The notes: generated from the sequence alone by a model not told the origin. Shown: positions 16,283 to 24,814, counted from the first letter of the stretch. The stretch: DNA of 64,000 nucleotides from Acidobacteriota bacterium (GCA_016700175.1 CP065003.1:1126001-1190000), one strand, 5' to 3'. Translations and numbers: made by a program.

Positions 16283-16828
16283 TCAACCGGCTTCGCCTTT
16301 CTTCTTATCTTCGCCCGATCCTTCCGGCTGGCGGTTCTTCAACATCTCCCTCAACTCAAGCAGCTGGGCAGCCAGCGACTTGAGCGCCTCGCGGGTCTCG
16401 TCGTTAATGGCCGGGGAGGTTCCCTCGTCCGAATCGTCTTCAATGGAACCGAGTTCCATATCCTCAATATCGAGTTCCCGGTCGTCTATTTCCTCATCCC
16501 CCTTGACTGGTTTTATGTACTCCTTCTTGCTGCCAGAATCCGATTTGACGATCTTCAGGCGACTTGCATCCCGCATTTCCTTCTGGAGGCGCTTCTTAGC
16601 TCCGGCAATCGTGTAGAGGTCTTCGTAGAGAAGCTCCTTGATCCTCAGGGCGATCTCAACGTCCCTTCTGCGGTAAGTCCTCTGGCCCGAACGGTTCTTT
16701 TGCGGCGACAGCATAGGGAACTCAGTCTCCCAATACCGGAGGACGTGAGCCTGAACATCTACAATGTCGCAAACCTCGCCGATTTTAAAGAAAATTTTCT
16801 CCGGAATAGCCACTGAAGGTTGTCCCAT
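16283..16828 (-). CDS. MerR-family transcriptional regulator
   Basis: A 181-residue cytosolic regulator. Residues about 13-85 form the MerR winged helix: FKIGEVCDIVDVQAHVLRYWE, then RTYRRRDVEIALRIKELLYED. This is the CarH/HspR-like small MerR subgroup often found beside translation or IHF genes. The helix-loop extension is followed by an acidic Asp/Glu-rich middle (about 105-145) and a C-terminal helix, REALKSLAAQLLELREMLKNR. No metal or cofactor-binding domain is present. AGGAAAACAG precedes the ATG. It is divergent from thiL, with an 86-bp promoter gap between them. The acidic insert is unusual for the family. Confidence 0.9.
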   Translation of the reverse strand: MGQPSVAIPEKIFFKIGEVCDIVDVQAHVLRYWETEFPMLSPQKNRSGQRTYRRRDVEIALRIKELLYEDLYTIAGAKKRLQKEMRDASRLKIVKSDSGSKKEYIKPVKGDEEIDDRELDIEDMELGSIEDDSDEGTSPAINDETREALKSLAAQLLELREMLKNRQPEGSGEDKKKGEAG

Positions 16829-16914
16829 CTGTTTTCCTGCTGTGTTAATGTGGAAAGGTGTTTTTGCCGCCGTTATTCTATGAATATAATTGATTTATGT
16901 CAATGGATAAATAG

Positions 16915-17895
16915 ATGAACGAGTTCGATTTCCTCAAAAAGTTAAAGCAGAACTTTAATTTCGATCTCACAGGCGATGACTGTGCCGTTCTCCCCTTTGC
17001 GAACGGAACCGACCTTCTGGTCACCGCCGATATGCTGGTCGAAGGCATCGATTTCAGACTTGAGTGGGCGTCGCCGGAGGATGTTGGCCGCAAATCGCTC
17101 GCGGTTTCGCTTTCCGACATCGCCGCAATGGGCGGTGACGCGAAGTGGGCTCTCTTTTCGATGGGAATTCCGGACCGACTTTGGAACGAGGACTTCCTTT
17201 TTCCTTTTTACAATGGAATCAATAAGTTAGCGCAAGAATTCGGAGTGAGGATCGCTGGCGGAGACATCTCACGCAATCCCGGACCGATGGTCATCGACTC
17301 GATCGTCGTGGGTTCCTGTCCCGAAGACGCGGCTGTACTCAGAAGCGGTGCGAAGGAGGGCGACCTGATATGCGTGACCGGGCCGCTTGGCGGCGCCGCG
17401 GGCGGACTGCGGATCCTCGAATCCGGAGCGAGAGGGCAACCGGAACCGGAATTCGAAAGTCAGGAACCGGTTTCCAGACAGCTTAATCCGACGCCTCAGC
17501 TAATACTTGGCAACATACTGCGAACACGTAGGTTAGTGACATCCATGATCGATATCAGCGACGGTCTTTCCTCCGACCTCCCGCACATATGCGAGCGGTC
17601 GGGGAAGGGCGCTGTTATCGACGCCGCACTTGTTCCGGTCGATCCCAATCTGGAGAAGATCGATCCCGAGCTGCTTCTTCCGTTCAACTCTCCGCTCGAC
17701 GCGGCGTTGAACGGGGGTGAGGATTTTGAACTGCTGTTCACTTCGCCTGCGGCCGTCCGAAAAGAGGTAGAGGAGCTCGGATGCTGCGTGATCGGAAGGA
17801 TCGTCGCAGATCCTTCGACTCTGGACATCACGGCGGACGGTTCCAGCCGAAGGATGAGGCCTTCGGGATACGCTCACTTTGGCGAGGACCAATGA
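16915..17895 (+). CDS. thiL: Thiamine-monophosphate kinase
   Basis: ThiL phosphorylates thiamine monophosphate to the cofactor thiamine diphosphate. The 326-residue protein has the PurM/ThiL fold with GDDCAVLPF near residue 20, TADMLVEGIDF, SLSDIAAMGGDAKWAL and AGGDISRNPG. A second domain carries MIDISDGLSSDLPHICE and LNGGEDFELLF, the Mg-ATP and substrate-binding Asp motifs. Length is normal. The stop overlaps the next small gene as ATGA, indicating translational coupling. No thiamine riboswitch is seen upstream. Confidence 0.96.
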   Translation: MNEFDFLKKLKQNFNFDLTGDDCAVLPFANGTDLLVTADMLVEGIDFRLEWASPEDVGRKSLAVSLSDIAAMGGDAKWALFSMGIPDRLWNEDFLFPFYNGINKLAQEFGVRIAGGDISRNPGPMVIDSIVVGSCPEDAAVLRSGAKEGDLICVTGPLGGAAGGLRILESGARGQPEPEFESQEPVSRQLNPTPQLILGNILRTRRLVTSMIDISDGLSSDLPHICERSGKGAVIDAALVPVDPNLEKIDPELLLPFNSPLDAALNGGEDFELLFTSPAAVRKEVEELGCCVIGRIVADPSTLDITADGSSRRMRPSGYAHFGEDQ

Positions 17896-18044
17896 AAACC
17901 TCCCCGCCGCAAGACTGCCTGCTACTATTCCATATGCAATGCGGCGAGAAATTGGTTAATATAGTGCCGTTGGATCAGGCATATCCTAGATATTGTGACT
18001 GCGGCGAATTCCCGGCCTGGCAGCTCACGCAGGATCGGAGGTAG
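17892..18044 (+). CDS. Small 50-residue Cys/His-containing protein
   Basis: A 50-residue reading frame starting MKTSPPQDCLLLFHMQCGEK, whose ATG overlaps the thiL stop (ATGA), and ending 5 bp before the HNH gene start. It contains HMQCGE and YCDCGEF, so two Cys clusters could bind one zinc ion. The tight placement between two real genes in one direction is the main evidence that it is translated. I know no family for it. A role with the neighbouring nuclease or with thiL is open. Confidence 0.6.
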   Translation: MKTSPPQDCLLLFHMQCGEKLVNIVPLDQAYPRYCDCGEFPAWQLTQDRR

Positions 18045-18049
18045 AGGAA

Positions 18050-18607
18050 TTGATAACGGGTAGGGTTTTGCTTCTTAATTTTTCATATGAGCCGCTCGGC
18101 ACCATCGGTGTCGCACGGGCTATCTGTATGCAGGTTTGCGGCAAGCTCTTTGTCGAAGAGTTTGACGGCGACAACGTTCTTCGTTCGCCTTCGACCGTGT
18201 TCAAGGTGCCCTCGGTGGTCCGCCTTCGGGAGTACGTGCACGTGCGCAGGCGGCGCCGCGAGAACACGATGAAGCGCGCGCGAATCTACATACGCGACCG
18301 CTACAGATGCCAGTACTGCGGCGACCACAAGCACGCGAAGGACCTTACGCTCGACCACATACTGCCGAGAGCACAAGGAGGCACTACCACTCCGCAAAAC
18401 CTGGCCACGGCCTGTGTGCGGTGCAATCAGCGCAAGGGAAACAGGACTCCGGAACAGGCGAGGATGCCCCTATTGACATCGCAGAAGCTTCTTCGGCTTG
18501 GCCTTGACCACGTGTTGCTTTGCCACTACGCCGAATCAAGGCCTGAATGGAAGAAGTACCTTTTCATGGCTGATTTCAACGACGAAGAAGTGCGAAAGGC
18601 CGCCTGA
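18050..18607 (+). CDS. HNH endonuclease family protein
   Basis: A 185-residue protein with a C-terminal HNH/zinc module: YRCQYCGDHKHAKDLTLDHI, then QNLATACVRCNQRKGNRTP (about residues 83-135). The two CxxC pairs and the LDHI-N-N/H pattern are the ββα-metal nuclease signature. The N-terminal 70 residues (VLLLNFSYEPLGTIGVARAI) are the usual extension of this widespread bacterial HNH subfamily, whose physiological role is unclear. It starts at TTG 18050 with GGAGG 8 nt upstream. It is probably in the thiL operon. Confidence 0.88.
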   Translation: MITGRVLLLNFSYEPLGTIGVARAICMQVCGKLFVEEFDGDNVLRSPSTVFKVPSVVRLREYVHVRRRRRENTMKRARIYIRDRYRCQYCGDHKHAKDLTLDHILPRAQGGTTTPQNLATACVRCNQRKGNRTPEQARMPLLTSQKLLRLGLDHVLLCHYAESRPEWKKYLFMADFNDEEVRKAA

Positions 18608-18655
18608 GGCCCTTGCGTAGCCGGCGGAATCGCCCTATAATTCGCTTTTCGATAG

Positions 18656-18686
18656 CGGACCGCAGTTTCTGCGGTCCGTTTTTCTT
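18656..18686 (+). terminator. Intrinsic terminator after the HNH gene
   Basis: CGGACCGCAG (18656-18665) pairs perfectly with CTGCGGTCCG (18669-18678) around TTT, followed by TTTTTCTTTG. It ends only about 18 bp before the next start codon. Confidence 0.9.
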
Positions 18687-18704
18687 TGTTTTGGAGAAAG
18701 TGAA

Positions 18705-19154
18705 ATGCGATACGGAAATGAGAACGAACTGCGGAAGGTGCTCGAAAGGTTCGAAACGGCAACCATCGCCCGCGAGGAATGGGGCCACCCGGAACACCTG
18801 ATAGTCGCCTACTTCTACTGTTGTGGAAACGATGAAAATACCGCCTGCCTCCTAATGAAGGAGGGGATCCTGAAGCTGCTTGACGTTTTCGGAGTGGATA
18901 AGGAGAAAGAAATGCCGTACCACGAAACGATGACCGGCTTCTGGATCAGGACCGTCCACGCCTTCGTTGCCGCAAACCCCGATCTGAATGCGGTTGGCGC
19001 CTGCTCCGCGCTGATCAGCGGCTACGGCAAGAACTACCCTCTCGAGTTCTATTCGAGAGAACTGCTCTTCTCTGATCCGGCGCGCGAGTCGTTTGTCGAG
19101 CCGGACATTCGGCCGCTCAGCTCCCGGCCGCCTGCCTTGGCGACGCCAGAATGA
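18705..19154 (+). CDS. Unrecognised 149-residue protein
   Basis: MRYGNENELRKVLERFETA begins a compact, soluble, helical protein with EEWGHPEHLIVAYFYCCGN, MPYHETMTGFWIRTVHAFVA and a Pro-rich C-terminus. GGAG lies about 10 nt upstream. The GHPEHL and YHETMT segments are His-rich and might bind a metal, but I cannot name a family. Its 3' end overlaps the convergent papain-like gene by 38 bp. It follows directly on the HNH terminator, so it must carry its own promoter within or before that hairpin. Confidence 0.7.
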   Translation: MRYGNENELRKVLERFETATIAREEWGHPEHLIVAYFYCCGNDENTACLLMKEGILKLLDVFGVDKEKEMPYHETMTGFWIRTVHAFVAANPDLNAVGACSALISGYGKNYPLEFYSRELLFSDPARESFVEPDIRPLSSRPPALATPE

Positions 19155-19641
19155 TCTCTCCCTGTGTGCGGTAGTAGTTCAGATTGCGGTGAACGTGCCG
19201 GCCTACAAAGCTCCCGTCATCGTTTCTTGAGGCCGCAGGCTCCATCGCAAAGATCTGAGGGTTGGTCTCGGCATCGTCCATCCCGTAGATCACATTTACA
19301 TGATTTCCCGCTACGTTCCGGTCGTAGAATCCTGTAAAGACAGGGCCGGAACGAAGAAATGCGAGGAGAACGGGCCTCGTCATATGGCTTCGGTCGGGCA
19401 GAACCTGATGGGCCATGTCCCATCTGCTGTCGCTGACAAGAGTGATCATTCCCTCACGCGAGATCGTTCCGTCCGAGCTGTTCATCCAGAGCCGGTCGTA
19501 GTCCTCCATAAGGACCCACTGCTCCGTCTCTTCCCTGCCCGTCGCCCTCGCCCACCACTCTAAGCAGGCCGCCCAGCAGCAGGTGTCGTCCTGCTGTCCG
19601 ACCGCGGCGATGTGTCTGTAGCGTCCGACGCTCATCCGCAA
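19117..19641 (-). CDS. Papain-like cysteine peptidase (C39/C70-like)
   Basis: A 174-residue protein with no signal peptide. QQDDTCCWAACLEWWARA carries the oxyanion Gln (16 or 17) and the nucleophile Cys (21 or 22). AGNHVNVIYGMDD carries the catalytic His114. FAMEP at 132-136 takes the place of the Asp-Pro that usually follows in C39_2/C70 (AvrRpt2-like) peptidases. The arrangement Q...CCWAA...GxHxxxxxG...DP fits this group, which includes bacteriocin-processing peptidases and secreted effectors. It is the last of three same-strand genes with the CHAP-like and peptidoglycan-binding proteins. Target is unknown. Confidence 0.78.
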   Translation of the reverse strand: MRMSVGRYRHIAAVGQQDDTCCWAACLEWWARATGREETEQWVLMEDYDRLWMNSSDGTISREGMITLVSDSRWDMAHQVLPDRSHMTRPVLLAFLRSGPVFTGFYDRNVAGNHVNVIYGMDDAETNPQIFAMEPAASRNDDGSFVGRHVHRNLNYYRTQGEIILASPRQAAGS

Positions 19642-19816
19642 TTCCTCCTGTACCGGATTCCGGGCCCTTAGGCCGGTAACAGGATATCATCTGAACGCAA
19701 GAAGGCGTTCGTGCCCGCCCGAACCGAACGCCTTCACGCCGTACACCGCCGGTCAGCCTTCCGGCGGCTTTGCCAATGTACTCCCCGGTGAAACTCACGG
19801 CCGAAGTGACTTCCCG

Positions 19817-20335
19817 TCAACCGATCCAGCCGTAACCGGGTTCGCCCGTATCGACTATCCTGATGATCACCGCCATATCGTTGATGTCCCGGGTTCTCTG
19901 CTTCAGGCTTTTGCCCTTGCCCATCTGAGATTGATTGCCGTCAACGGTATTCACAACGTTCCCGCCGTTGTGGGAGATGATCATTCCGATATGCCCCCAG
20001 TTCATCACGTATATGTCGCCGGGCATATAGGGACCGGAGCCAACGACGTGCGCGGGGTTGTTCGCCGCCCATTTCTTGAGCTTCGTTCCGCTCCAGACCT
20101 CGCCGGCCTTGAACGGCAGAGGAGCGGAAAAAGCCTGCGCCGCCTCGGAATAGCAGTAGTAGACAAAGAACCCGCACCAGTTGTAACCGGCGGATTTCGG
20201 CGCGTGTGATCGTTCGAGATACTTGTCTATCTCCGGACCCCGGTTCTGGGCGCCTTCTTCGCGCACGCCTTTCGCCTCCTCTCTGAGCGCGACCGTTGCC
20301 GCCTCGTATCTGACCCTTTCGTATCTGTCTGTCAT
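19817..20335 (-). CDS. CHAP-like amidase/peptidase
   Basis: A 172-residue protein. ATG 20335 is preferred because AGGAG stands 9 nt upstream. Residues about 48-165 look like a CHAP/NlpC-P60 cysteine hydrolase: SAGYNWCGFFVYYCY (Cys54), YMPGDIYVMNWGHIGMIISH (His115) and NTVDGNQSQ (Asn134). Such enzymes cut peptidoglycan amide bonds. There is no signal peptide, so the protein either acts after release by another route or on an intracellular or phage-derived substrate. It lies between the peptidoglycan-binding gene (46 bp upstream) and the papain-like gene (175 bp downstream). Confidence 0.8.
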   Translation of the reverse strand: MTDRYERVRYEAATVALREEAKGVREEGAQNRGPEIDKYLERSHAPKSAGYNWCGFFVYYCYSEAAQAFSAPLPFKAGEVWSGTKLKKWAANNPAHVVGSGPYMPGDIYVMNWGHIGMIISHNGGNVVNTVDGNQSQMGKGKSLKQRTRDINDMAVIIRIVDTGEPGYGWIG

Positions 20336-20380
20336 CGCAATCTGCTCCTGAGTTAGCCAAGCCCGCAAGCGTCATTAGAC

Positions 20381-20845
20381 CTACATCAGGTTGGGAAGCG
20401 GGCCGGACAGGTACTCCCGGAGCTCGCCGGGAAGCGCCGGGTCCCTGCGGATATCATTGAAGAACTCCGGCTTGTCCATCCAGTAGTACCAGTTGAGCAG
20501 GTACATCGTGAAGATCATCCTGTGTTTCGGAGTTTCGATCCTGACGCCGTCCACGGGGCTTATCATCCCGTCCGCGACCGCGGTGATCGCCAGCTTCTGG
20601 AACGCCTTGATCGCTCCCCAGGTCTTGCCGCCGAAGATACCGTCTGCGACGAGCTTCTTCGGCCGGTTGTGCCAGGAATCCGCCAGGCTGTCGATCGACG
20701 CGTTCAGGAAGAACTGGACCAAACGCACATCTTCAGGCATGTTCTTGTATCCGTAGCCGACGTTGGTCGACACCGTGTAAATGTGGTTCGCTGAAGGCAT
20801 CGACGCCTTCAACTCGTTGTTCTGAAGCGTTTCTTTATGCGCCAT
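20381..20845 (-). CDS. Peptidoglycan-binding domain protein
   Basis: A 154-residue protein; ATG 20845 has AAGGAG 8 nt upstream and is preferred to a longer frame to 20950. Residues about 36-90 look like a PG_binding_1 three-helix domain: MPEDVRLVQFFLNASIDSLA, then KKLVADGIFGGKTWGAIKAFQ, with the typical VDGIxGxxTxxAIxxFQ pattern. The C-terminal 60 residues (KHRMIFTMYLLNWYYWMDKPE) are aromatic-rich and unassigned. No signal peptide. First gene of the minus-strand trio, with a 212-bp gap to the divergent sigma factor gene. Confidence 0.78.
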   Translation of the reverse strand: MAHKETLQNNELKASMPSANHIYTVSTNVGYGYKNMPEDVRLVQFFLNASIDSLADSWHNRPKKLVADGIFGGKTWGAIKAFQKLAITAVADGMISPVDGVRIETPKHRMIFTMYLLNWYYWMDKPEFFNDIRRDPALPGELREYLSGPLPNLM

Positions 20846-21057
20846 CTTTATGTCTCCTTGTTTCCCGTTCGCGGCCGGGGCTGCCGCGTCCGGGTTTGAG
20901 CGTATGAATCGAAGTCGTCTCGGCCGCGCGGCCGATCTTTGCCCCTCCAAGGATGAATGCGCTCAGGAATGCGAGAAACTATCATCTGCCCGAGAATCTT
21001 TTCCCCGCATTGCTTTCGTGCTAGATTTAACGCGTTCATTTTTAAGGCACTTACCTG

Positions 21058-21627
21058 ATGGAACCCTCCAGGGATCAAGATCTCACGCAGCTTCTGCGGC
21101 TGTGGAGCGAAGGAGACCGCGCGGCTCTTGACGAACTCGCGCCGATCGTCCACGCCGAGCTTCACAGGATCGCCCGAAGACATATGGCCCGCGAACGAGG
21201 CGGACATACCCTTCAGACCACCGCGCTCGTCAACGAGGCGTTCGTTCGTCTGATCGACTGGAAGAACGCAAAGTGGAACAATCGCGCCCATTTCTTCGGG
21301 GTCGCGGCGGGGATGATGAGGCGGATACTCGTCGATTTCGCGCGGAAAAGACCGAAGAAGGACGGCACGGCGCTGATCAGGGTCTCGATCGGAAATGCGG
21401 AAGCGATGGCCGACGACGGAGATCCGGAGATCCTTGCGCTGGACGACGCATTAAAAACACTGGCCGAATTCGACGAGAGAAAGGCGAGGATCGTCGAGCT
21501 AAGGTTCTTCGGGGGCCTTTCCGTTGATGAGACGGCCGAAGTCCTTTCCGTCGCCCCGATCACCGTGATGCGGGAGTGGAAAAAGGCGAAGGCCTGGCTG
21601 TACCTCGAACTTAACCGCGACAATTGA
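21058..21627 (+). CDS. ECF-family RNA polymerase sigma factor
   Basis: A 189-residue extracytoplasmic-function sigma factor of the group common in Acidobacteriota and Planctomycetota. Region 2 includes LDELAPIVHAELHRIARRHM and TALVNEAFVRLIDW. Region 4 includes ARIVELRFFGGLSVDETAEV and TVMREWKKAKAWL. It lacks an anti-sigma partner gene nearby; instead its stop overlaps the start of a Ser/Thr kinase gene, so kinase-dependent control is a reasonable inference. It may switch on envelope or stress genes that are not identifiable here. Confidence 0.95.
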   Translation: MEPSRDQDLTQLLRLWSEGDRAALDELAPIVHAELHRIARRHMARERGGHTLQTTALVNEAFVRLIDWKNAKWNNRAHFFGVAAGMMRRILVDFARKRPKKDGTALIRVSIGNAEAMADDGDPEILALDDALKTLAEFDERKARIVELRFFGGLSVDETAEVLSVAPITVMREWKKAKAWLYLELNRDN

Positions 21628-24482
21628 TGGATCCCGAACTTTGGAAGAAGATCGACGAGCTTGTCGACGCGGCCCTGGAGGTGCCCGAGGGACGGCGCGC
21701 GGATTTCGTTCGGGAGTCCTGCGGCGACGATGATGAGCTTCGCGAAAAAGTGCTCGCGCTGGTCGAGGCGCAGAAAGAATCCGAGTCATTCCTCGAGAGA
21801 TCCGCGATGGACCTTGCGGCCGAGAACCTGGCCCGCCAGAACGCTGGGACCGCTTTTTCGTACGTCGGCAAAACGATCGGCGCTTACAGGGTCGAATCGC
21901 TTCTCGGAACTGGCGGGATGGGCGAGGTTTACCAGGCGTTTGACGACAAGCTGAAACGCAATGTCGCTCTCAAGATCCTGACCGCAGGCCTCGGCGGAGG
22001 AAGCGAGCCCGTCAAGCGTTTCGAGGTCGAGGCGAGGGCGATCTCCCGGCTCAACCATCCGGGGATCGTAACGATCTACGATGTCGGCCGTTTCGACGGG
22101 ACTAACTTCATCGCCACCGAACTCGTCGAAGGCCGTACGATCCGCGACCTGACCCGCGGCCGCGTTAAGGTACGCGACGCCGTCTCCATCTTCATTCAGG
22201 TCTGCGGCGCCCTTTCGGCCGCGCACAAGAACGGCATCATCCACAGGGATATAAAGCCGGAGAACCTCATGCTCCGCGAGGACGGCTATGTAAAGATCCT
22301 GGATTTCGGACTCGCCAAGCTCACCGAACCGGATCCGGGAGAAGAGAAGCTGTTCCTTTCAACCCGCAAGGGATCGATCATCGGGACACCTGCGTACATG
22401 TCGCCTGCGCAGCTGAGCGGAGAGAAGATCGATCACAGGACCGACCTTTGGAGCTGCGGCGTCGTACTGTACGAATTGCTCGCAGGCGAGAACCCTTTCA
22501 AGGGACCGGACCGCAGGGCTACGTTCAGCAAGATCCTTACTGAACTGCCCCCCGCCCCCGGCACAAAGAATTCGGAGGTCCCGGGCGACCTCGACCGGGT
22601 CGTAATGAAACTGCTCGAGAAGAATCCTTCGATGGGCTATCAATCGGCGGACGATCTGAAAGCTGATCTGAAACGGATCAGGCGCGAGATCGATTCGTCG
22701 CCGTTCGTTTCCGTAAGTTCGGGTGCCGTCAGGTACTTCCGCCGCCGGGTCTTCACTCCTTTGAGGATCGCAGCGGGCCTTTCACTCGCGATCATCGCGG
22801 GCGCCGCGTTCTATTTTCTATATCCCTGGGGCGGCGAAGGCACAGACTGGAGCAATGCCCGTAGCCTCCAGCTGACCTTTCAGAGCGGGACCGAGGTCTA
22901 TCCTTCCCTTTCGCCGGATGGAAGTTCTTTCATCTACGCCTCCGACAAGGACGGCGATTTCGATATCTACTTACTGAGGATCGGCGGATCGAACGAGGTG
23001 AACCTTACCGAGTCGTCCGAGGCTGACGATACGATGCCGTCATTTTCACCGGACGGATCTTCGATCGCTTTCAGATCGGAGCGCGAACCCTCGGGGATCT
23101 ACGTGATGGGTGCAACCGGCGAGAACCCCAGGCGGGTAGCGGACGCGGGATTCGATCCCGCCTGGTCGCCGGACGGAAAGAGCATCGCGATCGCCACAAG
23201 GTTCCAGGACGTTCCGGCCGTCCGCACCCCGAGTGCGATCTGGGTTGTCGATATCAACTCCGGCGAAAAACGGATGCTGATCGACAACTACGCGCACCAG
23301 CCTTCCTGGTCGGCAGACGGAAAGCGTATCGCATTCTGGTATACCGAAGACCGCGGAAAAAGGATCGTAGCGACGATCCCTTCCGAGGGCGGCGAAGCGT
23401 CGGATATCGCGTCCGAAAGCAATACAAACTGGAACCCGAGATGGTCTCCCGCCGGAAATTTCCTTTACTACGCAAGCGACCGAGGCGGAAACACGGGATT
23501 CTGGCGGGTGCCGGTCGATACATCGAGCGGCAAGGCCTCGGGCGAGCACGAAAGCGTCCCGACACCTGCGAAGTTCAACCGTCACCCGGCCTTCTCGTCC
23601 GACGGGAGAAGGCTGATCTATGTTCAGACTTCGGCCCGATCTAACATTCTTACCGCTCCTTTGGGTCCAGGTGAGAAACTTTCTTCCGAGCCTAAGTGGC
23701 TGACGCGAGGCGACTTCGAGATCGCCGCGCCGCAGATCCTTCCCGACGGATCCGGCTTCGTCGCGCGTATTGTCAGGGAAACACAGGACGACCTTGTCTT
23801 TATCGACGGCTCGAACGGAGCGCTGAACGATCTTACGAACGACCCGGCGTTCGACAGATACGCGCGCATTTCTCCCGACGGAAAGAAGATCGCGTTCGCG
23901 TCGGACCGCAGCGGGATCTACCAGATCTGGCTGATGAACCTGGACGGCAGCGGGCTCGTGAAACTAACCGACACGCAGACGATCGCGTCGATACCCGCTT
24001 GGTCGCCCGACGGCAAGATGCTCTCCTACGATTCGAGCGAGCAGGTCTTTCTTCTCGATATGGAGAAGTTCGCGACGACCGGAAAGGCGGAAGTGAAGAT
24101 GCGGCTGCCGAAGGCGGCCAACGGCGGTTTTTTCCGGGTTTGGGACTGGTCCCCGGACGGAAAGATGGTCGCCGGGAACTTCGACCTTAAGGCGGGATCT
24201 GGCGTCGGCGTGTACAGATTTGAAAGCGGTGAATATAAACGGCTTACGGACTATACTTCCCTGCCAAGCTGGATGCCCGACGGCCGCCGCCTGCTTTTCC
24301 TGCGCGACGGCCGGCCCCTATTCGCGGACATAATCTCCGGCGAGATCACCGACGCGTTCCCGGAGATCGAAGGCTACGTAAGGAACATCGCGGTCAGCCC
24401 GGACGGAAAGACCGTCTATTTCACGCTTCGCGAATCGGAATCGAACGTATGGCTGCTGGATGCGGGAGAAGGCAGTCCGTGA
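21627..24482 (+). CDS. Ser/Thr protein kinase with TM segment and TolB-like beta-propeller
   Basis: A 951-residue membrane kinase; its ATG shares one base with the sigma-factor stop (TGATG). The Hanks-type kinase domain (about residues 86-365) shows LLGTGGMGEVY, ALKIL (Lys116), HRDIKPEN, DFGLAKL and GTPAYMSPAQL. One TM segment (IAAGLSLAIIAGAAFYFLY) lies near 385-403. The outer half carries repeated WSPDGK/SFSPDGSSI motifs of PD40/TolB beta-propellers, about 10 copies to the C-terminus. The extracytoplasmic propeller is the likely sensor. The N-terminal about 80 residues are helical and unassigned. Translational coupling to the ECF sigma factor is typical of ECF-STK pairs. Confidence 0.95.
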   Translation: MDPELWKKIDELVDAALEVPEGRRADFVRESCGDDDELREKVLALVEAQKESESFLERSAMDLAAENLARQNAGTAFSYVGKTIGAYRVESLLGTGGMGEVYQAFDDKLKRNVALKILTAGLGGGSEPVKRFEVEARAISRLNHPGIVTIYDVGRFDGTNFIATELVEGRTIRDLTRGRVKVRDAVSIFIQVCGALSAAHKNGIIHRDIKPENLMLREDGYVKILDFGLAKLTEPDPGEEKLFLSTRKGSIIGTPAYMSPAQLSGEKIDHRTDLWSCGVVLYELLAGENPFKGPDRRATFSKILTELPPAPGTKNSEVPGDLDRVVMKLLEKNPSMGYQSADDLKADLKRIRREIDSSPFVSVSSGAVRYFRRRVFTPLRIAAGLSLAIIAGAAFYFLYPWGGEGTDWSNARSLQLTFQSGTEVYPSLSPDGSSFIYASDKDGDFDIYLLRIGGSNEVNLTESSEADDTMPSFSPDGSSIAFRSEREPSGIYVMGATGENPRRVADAGFDPAWSPDGKSIAIATRFQDVPAVRTPSAIWVVDINSGEKRMLIDNYAHQPSWSADGKRIAFWYTEDRGKRIVATIPSEGGEASDIASESNTNWNPRWSPAGNFLYYASDRGGNTGFWRVPVDTSSGKASGEHESVPTPAKFNRHPAFSSDGRRLIYVQTSARSNILTAPLGPGEKLSSEPKWLTRGDFEIAAPQILPDGSGFVARIVRETQDDLVFIDGSNGALNDLTNDPAFDRYARISPDGKKIAFASDRSGIYQIWLMNLDGSGLVKLTDTQTIASIPAWSPDGKMLSYDSSEQVFLLDMEKFATTGKAEVKMRLPKAANGGFFRVWDWSPDGKMVAGNFDLKAGSGVGVYRFESGEYKRLTDYTSLPSWMPDGRRLLFLRDGRPLFADIISGEITDAFPEIEGYVRNIAVSPDGKTVYFTLRESESNVWLLDAGEGSP

Positions 24483-24501
24483 ACGGCTGGAAGACGCGCT
24501 T

Positions 24502-24536
24502 CATTGGTCAATGATCATCGGGCAATGAGCAATGAC
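24502..24536. repeat. Period-7 intergenic repeat (CATTGGT type)
   Basis: Five heptads in a row: CATTGGT, CAATGAT, CATCGGG, CAATGAG and CAATGAC. They begin 19 bp after the kinase stop. The unit matches the array at 29279-29320. Confidence 0.75.
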
Positions 24537-24681
24537 AGGCCGCCGCTACGAGGCTCGTGTCCTCCTTCTCCACCGCTCGACGGTGATAAAGATCAGCGGC
24601 GACAGCTACCGGATGATGGAGAAGAAAAAGGCCGGGATGAAACCGGCGGAAGAAGAAGCGAAGAAAGCGCCGAAGGGATGA
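24532..24681 (+). pseudogene. IstB (IS21 helper ATPase) C-terminal remnant
   Basis: A 49-codon reading frame whose middle, VLLLHRSTVIKISGDSYRMM, followed by EKKKAG, resembles the extreme C-terminus of IS21-family IstB proteins (LLHH-x-VI-x-I-x-GxSYRL-x-EK). No AAA+ Walker motifs precede it; the upstream sequence is the kinase gene, so the rest is deleted. Together with the end repeats at 24762-24814 it marks a decayed IS21 insertion. The first codons come from a heptad repeat, so the start is accidental. Confidence 0.6.
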
Positions 24682-24761
24682 TCCTATGAAAGCACCCGTC
24701 CGATGAAAGGACGGGCCTGCTGAAACACGAGATCAGCCTCTTCAGGCAAACCGCAGGCAGG

Positions 24762-24814
24762 GTGGGTCAAAAATATCTGCACGTAAGTGGGTCAAAACTA
24801 TCTGCTGTTTGACA
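24762..24814. mobile_element. IS21-family end with two 19-bp direct repeats
   Basis: GTGGGTCAAAAATATCTGC (24762-24780) and GTGGGTCAAAACTATCTGC (24787-24805) repeat with a 25-bp period and one mismatch. They are followed by TGTTTGACA. Read from outside, the end is TGTCAAACAGC, a TG-type terminus. IS21 elements carry multiple terminal repeats of this kind. No left end is visible. Confidence 0.65.

Noticed and set aside
16829..16914. Thiamine (TPP) riboswitch before thiL
   Set aside because: The 86-bp gap lacks the CTGAGA and ACCTGATCTGG-like boxes.
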